NCBI GenBank assembly: GCA_034401795.1
Contig: CM067359.1
Location: forward strand, 145,892,233 to 145,956,232
DNA length: 64,000 nt
Reading direction: 5' to 3'
Origin: Chaetoderma sp. LZ-2023a
Taxonomy: Eukaryota > Mollusca > Caudofoveata > Chaetodermatida > Chaetodermatidae
In this document: positions 31,774 to 43,394 of the stretch, piece after piece
Position numbering within the stretch: position 1 is the stretch's first letter
How the letters are laid out: the number at the start of each line of letters is the position of its first letter
Translations under genes and position numbers: made by a program
The notes under the pieces: generated by a model
The model's database searches: none
What the model was told of the DNA's origin: nothing
Seen by the model: only the letters and a program-made list of their open reading frames with translations

Positions 31774-32494
31774 ATCAGTTGTTGTTTTAAATATATTTTA
31801 AATCGCTGTGCAATATACATTTTATTTTATGTTTAGTTTTTAGCGTACTTATTCAAACAAAGATAGGGATAAGGACACTGTCGCCTTCATGTATTGGTAT
31901 GCTTCAAATCTAGTACGTACATCGATACCTTGTAAGTAGATATTCTCATAAGGGTCCTTTTAAGGGTATTTACCCTAAAATGTAAGTTTGGACCCCAGAA
32001 GTAGTGGCAGTGGGAAAATCTTTTATACCGTTATTAAATACTATTTAGTTTTAATTTTTTTTTACAAAAAATACCTACAAAATCTAGCATTGAACCCCAT
32101 AATTGATAACTGAGTTCATGGTCCTTTCAAATTTTACCGTGGATGAGAAAAACTGCATGAAAACCATAGATTTCAGTTTGGGACCACACCTTCCAATGTG
32201 GCCCCCCCCCCCACCCCACCCCCAGATTTCATGGTGTCCGGTCCCTCAGACCCCCAAAATTTAGATGACCTGGGAAACACTGCTTGTAAAGAACAACGCT
32301 CTTGTGCTTATTAAACTGAGTTATCTCCCCATAAATATAAAATAAAATCTTATAATTTAATTAACACTGGATTATTCTTTCAAATGCCTGGGTTGTGTGG
32401 TATTTAAGGTGTTTAACACAACACCTAAAGTTTTGGGCTCCCCATGAAATCTAACTAACTGTAACTCTGAAATATGGCGATCCCAAGCTGAAAG
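31774..32494. other. No gene recognised; C-rich tract
   Basis: Contains a C-rich run at about 32202-32222 and a block (GACCCCCAAAATTTAGATGA to GGGAAACACTG) related to 52075-52195. No coding is supported. Confidence 0.4.
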
Positions 32495-32682
32495 TTAATC
32501 TAAATATCTCTTTAGTGAATGTCAATATGCAAGCCAAGACAAGACTGAAAATTTACCACTGGAATGGCTGGCTCGGTAGCCGGTCATTCCTGTGGTAAAT
32601 TTTCAAAATACTCTTCTGTTGGTCTGGAAATGGACATTCCTCGAGACCACAGTCAAGGCCAGGTTCGTCATGAAAGGGTTAA
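32495..32682. mobile_element. Hairpin family A MITE
   Basis: TTAATCTAAATATCTC at left, CATGAAAGGGTTAA at right, with core CTGAAAATTTACCACTGGAA and its inverse. The left outer arm is shortened. Confidence 0.82.
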
Positions 32683-33130
32683 AACAACATCTAACAATCA
32701 TACATAATCTCAAGGCATCATTGGGACAATGCCCCAAAGCATTATGGGCTTTCCAAACTGCGTTATGGGGGTGTATACCCTCAAAATGACCCTTGTGAGA
32801 ATCACAGTACAGTGTCTGTATTAAGTTCAATTATGTAAACCTTCAAGTCTAATTCCATATTATAATATCATTATGTGAAATTTCAAACCAAATTTAAAGT
32901 ATAATTATCCGTTAATGGTCTTGTCAAATGTTTTATGAAATACGGGTGTAATTTATGTTCATTTTGTCATCTCTGGACACCCATATATCTCAGGTTAGAC
33001 CGTTCATATATGACTGAAACTACAGGTTATCACACATGATTCTCAATTCTCAGCCATATTATGATTATACCTATCTATCTATTAACGATCTCACTGCGAC
33101 AAGCCACGGGACATTAATTTCAATGGGCAA

Positions 33131-33243
33131 TAACTCTTGATATGCTGAAATTTTGAAAACAATTTGACTGAAAGTTGTTGGTGGCTTAGCCACTAACAAC
33201 TTTCACTCAAATTGTTTTCAAAATTTCAGCATATCAAGAGTTA
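33131..33243. repeat. Long family B palindrome (113 bp)
   Basis: TAACTCTTGATATGCTGAAA, TTTTGAAAACAATTTGACTG, AAAGTTGTTGGTGG, loop CTTAGC, then the inverse to CAGCATATCAAGAGTTA. Apart from a few mismatches the whole segment is self-complementary. DNA at 33244-33293 is the inverse of 26725-26775. Confidence 0.92.
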
Positions 33244-33293
33244 AACCCCATGGAAAATGTAGTCTGCAGAAATTCAGCAGATAGACAGTTAAC

Positions 33294-33580
33294 CGTATGT
33301 AAACATATGTAAATTTTCCACATTTATGCCTTGGTGATTGATGTATAAAATCATAAACAATTTTATTGTTCAATCTTTATTTATGGTAGCCATTAAGTTG
33401 TCCATTAACTTGTAAGGTAACATTAAGGTTGTCAATGCACAATGTATAATAATGATCTAGTCTCTCTCTATGATTTAGTAATGTGGATGAGGTGGATTTC
33501 ATAAAATTTTCTTCAGTTAAAAATGTTCGCATTTGTGCTTCTTTCTATGATAACTATCTTTAATGAGTGAATAAATATTG
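33294..33580. other. No feature recognised
   Basis: AT-rich spacer between the long hairpin and the tandem repeat. Confidence 0.4.
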
Positions 33581-33895
33581 GTTTCTATAGTAAATTTAAT
33601 CTACTTAAGTGGAGGTTTCTATAGTAACCATAGTCTAATTAGTTAAACATAGGTTTCTATAGTAATTTTAATTTACTTACATAAATGGAGGTTTCTATAG
33701 TAACCGTAATCCAATTAGTTAAACAGCGGCTTCTATAGTAACTTTAATTTACTTACATAAATGGAGGTTTCTATAGTAACCGTAATCCAATTAGTTAAAC
33801 AGCGGCTTCTATAGTAACTTTAATCTACTTACTTAAATGTTGGTTTCTGTAGTAACTTTAATGTAATTAGTTAAAGGGAAGTTTTTATAGAAAGA
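33581..33895. repeat. Tandem repeat, about 38-bp half units and 75-bp pairs
   Basis: Alternating blocks GGTTTCTATAGTAACCGTAA, TCCAATTAGTTAAACAG and GGCTTCTATAGTAACTTTAA, TTTACTTACATAAATGGA. Two consecutive 75-bp pairs (about 33645-33800) are almost identical, while the ends are diverged. Confidence 0.9.
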
Positions 33896-33897
33896 AT

Positions 33898-34088
33898 TTA
33901 ATCCCTTTAACATTCATATCAACTAAAAACAGCTTTTGTATTGGTCTTGAGAAATGTCCATTTGTAAATCAACAGAGCCAGTCATTCCAGTGGTAAATTG
34001 TCAAAAATAGCCTTCTTGGTTTACAAATGGACATTTTCTATGAGAAAATTTAAATTTTCTTGAACAAATTTGAGGGTTAAAGGATTAA
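33898..34088. mobile_element. Hairpin family A MITE, first core arm deleted
   Basis: TTAATCCCTTTAACATTC at left and GAGGGTTAAAGGATTAA at right. About half of the first core arm is missing, so CAACAGAGCCAGTCATTCCA follows the outer arm directly. Confidence 0.82.
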
Positions 34089-34109
34089 TCTAACTAGACT
34101 GTACTCGGA

Positions 34110-34470
34110 GCAGATGCTGACTCACCCCTTTACTCTATTTTGCCAATGCACTTAGTGACCGTGACCTAGATATTTGACCTTTTGATATGAAACTCAAAGT
34201 ACATCTAGCTCACAACAATTTGGATAGATGTGCCAGATTTGCTGATTCTACCGTATTGCATTCCAGAGTTATTTGGCAAAATGTGTATTTCTGTGTGAAC
34301 CTAGTGACCCATTGACCTAGGTATTTGACCTGAAACTTCACTTCTATCTAACCAGCAACAATGTGATTGTATGAACCAAATTTGGTGATTCTACCTTCTT
34401 TCGTCGGGACTCGGATATTATCTGGGCTAACAGACAGAAAGATGGCACTGACCGTAATGCTCACACCTGC
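34110..34470. repeat. GTGACCTAGATATTTGACC repeat (family D)
   Basis: Diverged units of about 130-170 bp with TGCACTTAGTGACC, GACCTAGATATTTGACCT and TTTGGTGATTCTACC. The same units fill 35940-36720. Confidence 0.75.
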
Positions 34471-34875
34471 CTTCAGCATGAGTTATTAGTGAAACGGATT
34501 GTATAGACATTGGAAATTTTCAAAGTTAAAACGTTTCTTAGCGGCGAAGTTTTTTTAAATCCACATGTGTCCACTATCTTTGTATAAGTTCACTGTGCAA
34601 CATTGTATGGTTTCCTTCGCAATGAATATTTGTATTAATCATTGCTCATTGTAAAATTTAATTAAGTTTGTAAATGACCTCTGTAAATAGTATATGTTAA
34701 TGATTTAATGGTTTCGTAATCCAATGGAGATAAGTCATGGTCCCACAAAGTAACTATCTAGCAACATGTATGCTTGAAAATCTCCAGTAGACTTGGCTTG
34801 CTCTGTAGGCAAAATCTCACTCCTATCTTTGAAAACCTTTCAAAACTTTATTTTATTTTCATGTCCCATCACACT
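34471..34875. other. No feature recognised
   Basis: AT-rich spacer. Confidence 0.4.
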
Positions 34876-35112
34876 TTAACTCTTTAGCCCTCAAATTTGT
34901 TAAGAAAATTAAAATTTTCTTACAGAAAATGCCCATTTGCAGAGCCAGAGAAGTCTATTTTTGAAAATTTACCCCTGGGATGACTGGCTCGGTTATCGAG
35001 CCAGTCATTCCAATGGTAATTTTTCAAAGATAGTCTTCTCGGTCAACAGATAGTCATTTCTCAAGACCACTGCAGAACCCATTTTTCGCTGGTATGAGTG
35101 TTAAAGAGTTAC
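34876..35112. mobile_element. Hairpin family A MITE
   Basis: TTAACTCTTTAGCCCTCAAA to GTGTTAAAGAGTTA. The core is centred on TGGCTCGGTTATCGAGCCA. A partial second copy follows at 35130-35255 (TCCATTTGTAAGCCAAGAAG to GCCTTGCAAATGGACATTCC). Confidence 0.85.
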
Positions 35113-35255
35113 TGTTCAAACCTGCTAAAATGGCTTCTGCAGTGGTCCTAAGAAATGTCCATTTGTAAGCCAAGAAGACTATTTTTGAAAAATTACCTTT
35201 GAAATGATTTCTTCATTTATCTCGTCTCTTGCCTTGCAAATGGACATTCCATAAA

Positions 35256-35617
35256 ACCAGAAATTTTCAGAAAATCCAAGATGGCTGCCGGAAAAATTGA
35301 CCAGTCAAAATTCTGTATACAAGTTCTGAAAGATACCAGCATACTATCTTCCCAGCTAAGTCTGTTTGAAATTTCCCAAGCAGTTAATAAGGAGTAGTGT
35401 TTTAAACGATTTCCCGCAATTTTCAAGATTCAAAATGGTCACCGAAAAAATTGATCAATCAGAATTTTGTATACAAGATCCATAGGATCATCATGCCAAA
35501 TTAATTTGAAATCCACCAAGCGGTTAATGAGTAGCATTTTTAAGCAAAAGTTTACGACGCTGTGGGACGGTCGCCATGGCATAAGCTCACTTCGCCATTC
35601 TGGCCAGGTGAGCTAAA
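35256..35617 (-). repeat. Family C terminal part, minus orientation
   Basis: Carries AAGATGGCTGCCGGAAAAAT, then the terminal block CATGGCATAAGCTCACTTCG ... GGCCAGGTGAGCTA (35575-35616), the inverse of the family head. Confidence 0.8.
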
Positions 35618-35939
35618 AACATTTATGTTCTTAATAAAATTGGATTTGCTTGTCAAGGATACCTATATTCACAAATATAAACTCAGAAATGAATTCCTTA
35701 CCTTCAAATTAGTCGAGAGATGATTTTGATTGTTTAAAATGTTAACTTGTCAATTGCCTGCAGGTGGCCATTTTGGATTCCTGGCTCTACCGCATTTGGC
35801 TCAGATTTTCCAGAGCCGCATAAGAGCTTATTTTGTAACAAATACTCTAAAATAGCAAAATCAGGTTGATCACAGAATGCAAGGTTATGACCCTACTATC
35901 AGTTACCAGACATTGTAGAGATTGAAAGCTTGGTAAACA
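35618..35939. other. No feature recognised
   Basis: AT-rich spacer with no supported feature. Confidence 0.4.
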
Positions 35940-36720
35940 CAATGACAATCACAACTAGAATGCACTAGAGGGGATGCTGACTCAAGCGTTTGCGCTCTGT
36001 CTTGACAATACACATAGTGAAGCCCATGACATAGGTAGTTGATCTGCTGACCTCAAACTTAAAGCAATCATAAGCTGTCCCAATATGAATGTGTGCGCTA
36101 AATCTGGTGATTCTGCCTTCTCTCGAGCTATAGCAATAATGTGTATTCCGGTATGCACCTCATGACTTAAGATATTTGATGCTTTGTCTTGAAATTCATG
36201 GAACTTCTCGTCACCTATAAGATGAATGGATGACTTACGTTAATGATTTATGGCTAAAGATGTGTATTTCTGGATGCACTTAGTGACCCCACGACCTAGA
36301 TATTTCATGCTCTGTTCTGAAACTCGTAGAACTTCTTGTCACCTATAATAAGAATTGGTGTGCCAAATTTGGTGATTCTAACTACATGCGTTCCCTATTT
36401 AGGGGCAAAAATGTGTACTTCTGGATGCACTTAGTGATCCCATGACATAGAATAGATATTTGAACTTTTCATCTGAAAATAAACTGTGATTCTACTCAAC
36501 CACAGTATGTAGATGTTATTGATTTGGTGATTTGACCGGCTTATAATGCAATGAAATCATTGCCAAAAATGTGTATTCTGCTAAGCACTGTGACCTCGAT
36601 ATTTGACCGTTTGACCTCAAACGAAAGAATTTTCTAGCCACTTATATGTATGTGCAAAATCTGGTGATTCCACCGTATAGGATTCCGGAGATATGCCTCA
36701 GATAAACAGATAGACAGAAT
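35940..36720. repeat. Family D tandem units
   Basis: At least five diverged units, recognised by ATGTGTATTTCTGGATGCAC, TTAGTGACCCCACGACCTAG, ATATTTGA and AAATTTGGTGATTCTA. Spacing is roughly 130-170 bp. Confidence 0.8.
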
Positions 36721-36769
36721 TTCCCTTCAAATTTGTATCAAATCTGTAGCAAGTAGTAATCGCATTACC

Positions 36770-37110
36770 TACTAATTATTTTGACTTTAATTTTACTGAA
36801 TGCTGTTGCTGTCATTAATAACAACTTTTATGTTCTCATATTTTCTCCTGGAAATTGACACACTTGCGTTGAACAGCATTGAAATATAGGCAGTCGACTA
36901 GTGTTGTGAATACGTCATACATGCTTACACTTCCAGAGCTGCTGGACAAATAACCATTTGCATGTTCTTTTTATTATTTGAGAATATGGTGTCCAATAGT
37001 TACAACGGTTATGGACAGGTCACTAAATGCTTGGTAGCATTGCATGTTGGGTAAATTGAACAGCCATCTCATATCTCATGCAAAAGTGTCTATATTCATG
37101 ACGGACATAG
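36770..37110. repeat. Half copy of the long-inverted-repeat element
   Basis: Matches the right arm and internal edge of 41326-42382 in the same order (AATTGACACACTTGCGTTGA; TGCTTACACTTCCAGAGCTG; TTGGTAGCATTGCATGTTGG; ATCTCATATCTCATGC). The left arm is absent. Confidence 0.8.
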
Positions 37111-37124
37111 CTACGTCATTTAAT

Positions 37125-37625
37125 AGCTCACCTGGCCAGAATGGCCAAGTGAGCTTATGCCATGTCGACCATCCGTCGTCCCCTGTTTAGGAAACCGCTT
37201 TGGTTTATTTCAAGATTTGTGAAGCCTATATCCATATTGGAACAACTTGAATACATGGTTGCTTATACTGTTGGCAATTGGTTTGATGGCTTCGAGTTCA
37301 CAAGGCCAAGGTTACTGTGACCTTTATATAAAACTGTTGTTCAATGTTAACTTTTTGCATTTAGTAAAACTGCTTATATTTTATGATATGTCAAGCTTAT
37401 CTTACCCAAGCCCGATTACATGGTTGCCTACTGGTTTAGGAATCAGCATGATGACATTGAGGCAACAAGGTCAAAGTTACTGTAACTTGGTATAAACCTG
37501 TTATTCTACAAGTTTTTCTACTTATATTTCAGTATTGGTTAAGCTCATTGGAATTAAACTTGGTTACATGGTTTCCTATACTGAAGTCACAAGGGCAAAG
37601 GTCACGGTCACTGAGCTCTCTCTGA
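37125..37625 (+). repeat. TAGCTCACCTGGCC-headed repeat with a different body
   Basis: The head TAGCTCACCTGGCCAGAATG, GCCAAGTGAGCTTATGCCAT is the family C head, but the body consists of about three diverged 130-bp units with TACATGGTTGCCTACTG and AAGGTCAAAGTTACTG. The shared head with unrelated bodies suggests a common mobility end. Confidence 0.75.
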
Positions 37626-38059
37626 TTTGTAACTGCAATGCCGACAGTTGTGAGATTTAGTTCAATGGAATTCTTATTTAATACGTTTGATTGTTAAGTC
37701 TGCATGATTTTGCAAAAATATTTCATAGTCATTAATTAAAACAGTCGTTAAATTAAACAAATTTGTTAATTAAAACATGGAATGTGTTCTACTGCGACCG
37801 TCAGACATAGCTTTGTTTTGAGGAAATTTTTAATTTCATTTTGTTATAGTTGCCATTGTTGAGGAATAAATCAAAATAAGTTTCTAACCTTTTTTTTTTA
37901 GAGAAAATTTGTTTGTTTATTATCCTTACAGCGTGCGTTGTCCCGTCATGAATATTATACAGTCATGAATATCTTGATAAATAAAGCTGTGATATGACAA
38001 TAACCACTGCATGAACATTCACAATCAGTATCAGCTGCGGAGTGCAGATTCTATGAATA
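37626..38059. other. No feature recognised
   Basis: AT-rich DNA up to the left TIR of the Tc1 element. Confidence 0.4.
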
Positions 38060-39719
38060 TATACACCTGTGCAAAAGTTAAGCACCACCCTATTTTTACG
38101 CACATGCGAGGGTATATTCATGTACTATGAAGAAAGCAATAGCATAAACATTTATGTACCCATCCATCTTAGTGCAAGAGGTAATAATTCAACTAGAGGA
38201 ATGCTGATTATGATGGTGGGGAAACACTGTATGTTTTTGTTTGAACTTGAAAACGAGGCCTGAATATGGTTACGTTGACACAACTGACAACTATTGCCCT
38301 ACAGTTGACACACGTGGCTAGATTGTCATTAATGGTGTCTGAAAACGAAGTTTAACATCTGTGCACGAGTTTGAGACTGTCATTATTAATACCGGGTATA
38401 TCCACCTTGTGCCTGGATGACGGCCTGGACACGATGTCTCATGCTGGTCACCAACCGACTGATACGCCATTGTGGTATTCGTTGCCATTCAAGATGGAGT
38501 GTGTCTGTTAATTCCTGTAGGTTCTGCACAGGAGGATCCCTCCTCACCATGTTTCCCAGAATGTCCCAGATATGCTCAATAGGGTTCATGTCAGGGCTCC
38601 TTGCTGGCCATGGTAGGGTTTCGATGGCATTCTGGCGGAGGTATTCATGCACAGCTCTAGCACGATGTGGTCGGGCGTTGTCATCCATGAATATAGGGTG
38701 GGTTCCAGGTGCATGATTTACAAAATGAGGGACCACAACTCTATCCAGTATGGAATCTTGATATCTTTGTCCATTTAGTGTTCCAGGTACAGTCAACAGA
38801 TCCAGCTTACAATCAAATGAGATGCACCCCCATATCATAACGGAACCTCCACCAAATGGAACTTCTTCCATGATGTTACGTTGGTCGTACGCCGTGCGTC
38901 TGGACCTCCATACACGAGTTCGACCATCTGTGGCATGAAGCAGGAACCGACTTTCATCGGACCAGTGTACCCGTCTCCAGGATCTCATGTTCCAGTGTCT
39001 TCTTTCGTTGCACCACCTCAGACGCTCCTCTTTGTGGTGTGCAGTGAGGAGAGGACGTCTGACAGGTCTCCTAGCTTTCATGCCAGCAGCATACAGTCTC
39101 CTTTTGACGGTAGACATTGACACTCTATTGCGCGTTTCCTATTGCTGGCTGAGCACTCTGCTGTTGGTGAATGGAGATCTCCTAACAAGGCGTACTAGGG
39201 CTCGATCATCACGGGCAGTAGTCTTCTTCGGTCTTCCAGATCTAGGCCTGTCCTTCACCTCGTTAGTTTGCCCAGGTATGCAATCAAACGACTGATTACA
39301 GTATGGTTAATGTTCAGCTGTCTGCCAATCTCTCTGCATGACATACCAGTGGTATGCATGCCTATGATTTGCCATTTCACACGATCACTTAACCTTCATC
39401 TTGCCATAGCGGTTCACAATCAAGAGCTAATTCTATCTGTACAAATAAACCACGGTCATGAACACAAAATTCCTAATCTTGTCGCCTAAATCTGTATGTA
39501 ATGTTCTACACCTCAAACTGGACTTTTACATAACTGAACACGTGTGCTGTTTCCCGCCACGCACGGACATCAAGCGGCGTGAAGTCATGCATGCATGTGC
39601 ATTTCGTACTTGGAATTATGTCACCTAACGCGGGACAAAAAGTATGGCAGCCTAGTTGTACCATCATGTTTCTACGTTCTATTGTTTTTGCTGGTGCTTA
39701 ACTTTTGCACAGGTGTATA
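38060..39719 (-). mobile_element. Tc1/mariner element, structurally complete (1660 bp)
   Basis: The left terminus TATACACCTGTGCAAAAGTT, AAGCACC (38060-38086) and the inverted right terminus (39693-39719) are perfect 27-bp inverted repeats, including the TA target dinucleotides. Both ends remain but the transposase is broken, so it could move only if another source supplied transposase. Confidence 0.95.
38386..39407 (-). pseudogene. Tc1 transposase, broken copy
   Basis: Colinear with the intact 6194-7219 gene. Damage seen by direct comparison: codon 4 CAA has become TGA at the 5' end (near 39396); a one-base loss near 39275 (GCCCAGGTATGCAATC against GCCCATGTTTTGCAATC) shifts the frame; and TGG in the QQWEM segment is TAG (near 39140). 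The catalytic block from MSMSTVKRR onward (39123-38386, 245 residues) is open and keeps HWSDESRF, FMDDNARPHRA and NPIEHIW, with a 3-base in-frame deletion (RRRDPP to RRDPP). Confidence 0.95.
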
Positions 39720-39750
39720 GTTTATTTCATTAAAATGTACACTAGATAGA

Positions 39751-39935
39751 TTAACCATTTAATAGTCAAACTGTCTTAACTGTCAATTTGCAAGATTTTT
39801 GAAAATTTATGACTAGAATGACTGGCTCGATAACCGAGCCAGTCATTCCAATGGTAAATATCCAAAATTATCCTCCTCTTGACCTGTAAATGTACATTTC
39901 ATCATTAGAAATTGGGATTTTCCTGACCAATATTG
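39751..39935. mobile_element. Hairpin family A MITE
   Basis: Starts TTAACCATTTAATAGTC. The core keeps TGACTGGCTCGATAACCGAG, CCAGTCATTCCA, but the left outer arm is shortened. The right TTAA is not clear. Confidence 0.78.
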
Positions 39936-40019
39936 ATACAGAATAATCAACGTCATAATTATACACCAGCTACCAATATCAGTTAAAATTAATAATTTAA
40001 ATATAACACGAGACCCAAG
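39936..40019. other. Spacer
   Basis: Short AT-rich spacer with nothing recognised. Confidence 0.3.
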
Positions 40020-41107
40020 GGACCTATTTACCTCTGTGAAGATGGTTTGGCCAAGTTTGATTAAAATTGGCCCAGTGGTTAATAAGTAGTCTTTTATATG
40101 TTTTTTGGACATCAACTTTTCATGGACAACCTTTAATGGCCCTTAGGCTCTAATCATATCTCCCGGATTTCGGCCTGATCGCGAAAACTAGGTCATTTAA
40201 GATGGCCACCAAACCATTTGGCCAATCAAGTTCCCTTGAACAAACTTTTGAATCAATCCCTCAAGTGGCTTCAGAGAAGATTCTTAGATGTTTCAAAAAA
40301 TTTGTCAAAATCCAAGATGGCTGCAGGCCAAATTGGCTGATCAGCTTCCTTTGAACAAACTTGGATCTCTATGCCCTAAGGAGTAAGGATGCTTCCTGCC
40401 AAATATAATTGAAAACGGGCCAGTGGTTCTCGAGAAGACATTTTAAATTTCCCATTGCTTTAGTATGGGAGGGAGTTTGTGATGTGAAAACCATCCAAGA
40501 TCGCCAGCAAGCCGTTTATCCGACAATTTTTAAAGTAGAAATTTGAAATCAGTATACCCAAAAACCTATATAAAACCAATTCAGCTTCAAAATCCATCAA
40601 ATAAAAAAGTCCAATTGATATGGCTGCCAAGCACGCTACATTTTGATTGGTCCATGGCGGCCATGTTTTTTTACGTATCAACTTCCCCGTAACAAACTTT
40701 AATGGTCGTTAGTACCTAATCATACCTCCAAAATTTCGGCAAGATCCATTCTTTCACGAAATATAGGTTATCCAAGATGGTCAGCAAACCATTTGGCCAA
40801 TCAGGTTCCCTTGAACAAACATGGTTTATATCTTGCCCTAGATGATATTTCAGGAGTTTTGAATCAATCCCCCAAGCGGGTTCAGAAATTTTTAAAGACA
40901 TTTCTAAAAATTGGCCAGAAACCAAGATGGCTGTCAGCCAAAGAGCCCGATTGGCTTCGTTTGGACAAATCTTGGATCTTCATGCCAGATATAATTCAAA
41001 TCAGCCCAGCGAGTGATTTTTGAGAAGTCTAAAGAAAAAGTTGATGGACAGATAATGGACGGTCAACATGGCATAAGCCCACTTGGCCATTCTGGCCAGG
41101 TAAGCTA
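40020..41107 (-). repeat. Family C repeat, about two units, minus orientation
   Basis: The phrases CAACTTTTCATGGACAACCT (40107) and CAACTTCCCCGTAACAAACT (40679) mark units about 570 bp apart. It ends at CATGGCATAAGCCCACTTGG ... CCAGGTAAGCTA (41070-41107). Confidence 0.85.
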
Positions 41108-41325
41108 ATGATAAGATTGACTTCATAATTATATTACATAAATAATAAAAATGTGCTCCATAGATCAATATACCATATATTAAACAAGGGAAAGTCAGCC
41201 GGAGACTGACATACCCCCAACCCCCCCCCCCCCCCCAACACAAGTACATCCAAAACAGGAGTGTTTCCCAATACCATTTACCAGTACATGTATACAGTAT
41301 AACTGAATACAAATCAGTCATGCAT
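41108..41325. other. Spacer with C tract
   Basis: Holds a C-rich run at about 41218-41236; otherwise nothing recognised. Confidence 0.4.
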
Positions 41326-42382
41326 GTTCCATTAAATATAAATACTTTAGCACGAGATATGAGATGCCTGTTCAATCTACTCAGCATGCAATGCTACCCG
41401 GCGTGCAGTGCTACCCAGCATGCAATGCCCTGACTCCATAATCGTTGGAACTATTGGATGCCATATTCGTTTAGTCTATAGCCTTCACCAGCCAGGATTT
41501 CTCAAACAAAACCAACCTGCTTGCACGTGCAAACAGTCATTTGTCGTCCAGCTCTGGAATCGTAAGCATGCCCGTAGGGCGTATTCACGGCAGTGCATTC
41601 GATAGTCTGTATTTCAATACTGTTCAGAGAAAGTGTGCCAATGTACAGAAGATAGGTGAAAACTTGTATATACATTGACAGTAAATTGCGTGAAAGTTGT
41701 TGCTATCAATTACAGCACCAACTTTCAATCAAATTGTTGTCAAAATAACTAGTATGTATAATGCAATTACTACCTGCTATATATTTGATACAAATTTTAT
41801 TGAAAAGTGTTGTTGCAACAGCTTTCAGTCTACGTATTCTAAAATAATCATCATAAATTTCAGTCAACACTTTCTACGGATTTGAAGAGCAACAATTTTC
41901 ATTCAAATTAGTATCAAATCTGTACCAGGTAGTAATCACATTACCTAATAATTATTTTGACAATAATTTTACTGAATGTTGTTGCTGTCATTGATAGCAA
42001 TAACTTTCATGCAAAGTATTGTCAAAATATATATAAAAGCTTTCTCTAATATTCTTCTGGAAATTGACACAGTTGCACTGAACAGTATTGAAATGCAGGG
42101 CGTCGAATGTACTGCCATGAATAATACTCCCTACGTGCATGCTTACGCTTCCAGAGCTGGAGGAGAAATGACTATTTGCATGTGCAGACTGGTTGATTTT
42201 GTTTGAAAAACCCTGGCCTATACAGACAATAGACTAAACGAATATGGCGTCCAATAGTTACAACGAATATGGAGTCAGGAAAGTGCATGCTGGGTAGTGT
42301 TGCATGCTGGGTAGCGTTGCATGCTGGGTAAATTGAACAAGCATCTCATATCTCGTGCTAAAGCGTCTATATTTAATGGAGC
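41326..42382. mobile_element. Long-inverted-repeat foldback element
   Basis: Left arm 41326 to about 41645 (CCATTAAATATAAATACTTT ... GCATGCAATGCTACCC ... CCAGCTCTGGAATCGTAAGC) is the inverse of about 42060-42382 (GCTTACGCTTCCAGAGCTGG ... GTTGCATGCTGGGTA ... TATATTTAATGG). Arms of about 320 bp enclose about 415 bp that includes two family B-like hairpins (41684-41748, 41950-42030). No coding. The TGCATGCTGGGTA motif is itself tandemly repeated in the arms. Confidence 0.88.
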
Positions 42383-42471
42383 ACGAGAGCGTTAAACCTT
42401 TAACAATACCATAGGTACAAAATGTACATCTGTGGGTGGAGTACAATATATAATTAGTCCTGTATTAATCT

Positions 42472-42676
42472 GATAATATGGTCAAGCCAGCCAAAAATGT
42501 CTTCTGCAGGCAAGAGAAGACAGTTTTTTAAATTTACCACTAGAATAGCTGCCTCGGTAACTGAGCCAGTCATTCCAGTGGTAAAATTTAAAAAACAATC
42601 TTCTGATGGCATGCAATTGGACGCTTAAATAAGCCACAATTTTGATTTTCTTTACTATTCTTGACAAGTTAATGGG
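42472..42676. mobile_element. Hairpin family A MITE
   Basis: AATATGGTCAAGCCAGCC at left and TGACAAGTTAATGGGTCAA at right. The core centre is CTGCCTCGGTAACTGAGCCA. Confidence 0.75.
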
Positions 42677-42684
42677 TCAAAATT

Positions 42685-42988
42685 TGTCAAGAAATTGGTA
42701 ATAATCTCAGAAAAAAACATTCATCTGTATATAGAGAACCGTTTTGAAAATATCTTGAATATCTGGCTCGAATTGAGCCAATCATTTCAGTGATGATTTT
42801 AAAAAATAGTCTTCTCTTGGTCAGAAAACATGGCATATACACATTTCTCAGGTAATTTTTTTTACCATTGCAATGGTCAATATTAAAAAATAGTCTTCTT
42901 GGTATGCAAATGTGACATCTTCTATAAGGAAATTGAAATTTTGCAAATGTGACATTTTCTATATTTTCTTGAACAAATTTGAGGTTTA
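42685..42988. repeat. Scrambled family A copies
   Basis: Pieces of core and outer arm (GGCTCGAATTGAGCCAATCA; AATAGTCTTCTCTTGGTC; twice TGTGACATTTTCTATA) are joined irregularly and end TTTGAGGTTTAA. Confidence 0.65.
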
Positions 42989-43037
42989 AAGTGTGAATAC
43001 CAGGGTACAAATGCAGTTGTTTAGGGTAAAGTAGAGG

Positions 43038-43198
43038 GGCCCATTTCTAGCTATGCCCCACCCATTTCTAGCTATGCCCCACCCATTTCTAGCTATGCCC
43101 CACCCATTTCTAGCTATGCTCCACTCATTTCTAGCTATGCCCCACCCATTTCTAGCTATGCTCCACTCATTTCTAGCTATGCCCACCCATTTCTAGCT
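43038..43198. repeat. 21-bp tandem repeat, about 7-8 units
   Basis: Unit CCCATTTCTAGCTATGCCCCA with variants GCTCCACT. The minus strand gives a false repetitive reading frame (GIARNGW pattern). Confidence 0.95.
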
Positions 43199-43289
43199 AA
43201 TCTTCTCCAACTTTTTAATGCATGTTGGAATCAATTTGAAACTTTGAAACCTGAATTCACAGAATCTACATTTCAAGGTAACAATACAG

Positions 43290-43388
43290 GTATACTGTTA
43301 AATATTTTGAAACAAAATTAACTGAGGGGGGGGGGGGTTGTTTACTTCCTATGGGTGTATGGCAGCAACAGGTCCCAGTCAAATTATG
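43290..43388. repeat. Hairpin family B copy with G tract
   Basis: CTGTTAAATATTTTGAAACA ... poly-G at 43326-43337 ... TATGGCAGCAACAGGTCCCA, GTCAAATTA. The right arm is truncated. Confidence 0.7.
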
Positions 43389-43394
43389 ATGAGA

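Noticed and set aside
42986..43186. Minus-strand repetitive GIARNGW frame
   Set aside because: Created by the 21-bp tandem repeat.
43038..43198. Possible CRISPR-like array (regular 21-bp repeats)
   Set aside because: Repeats are contiguous, without spacers, in eukaryotic DNA; it is a simple minisatellite.
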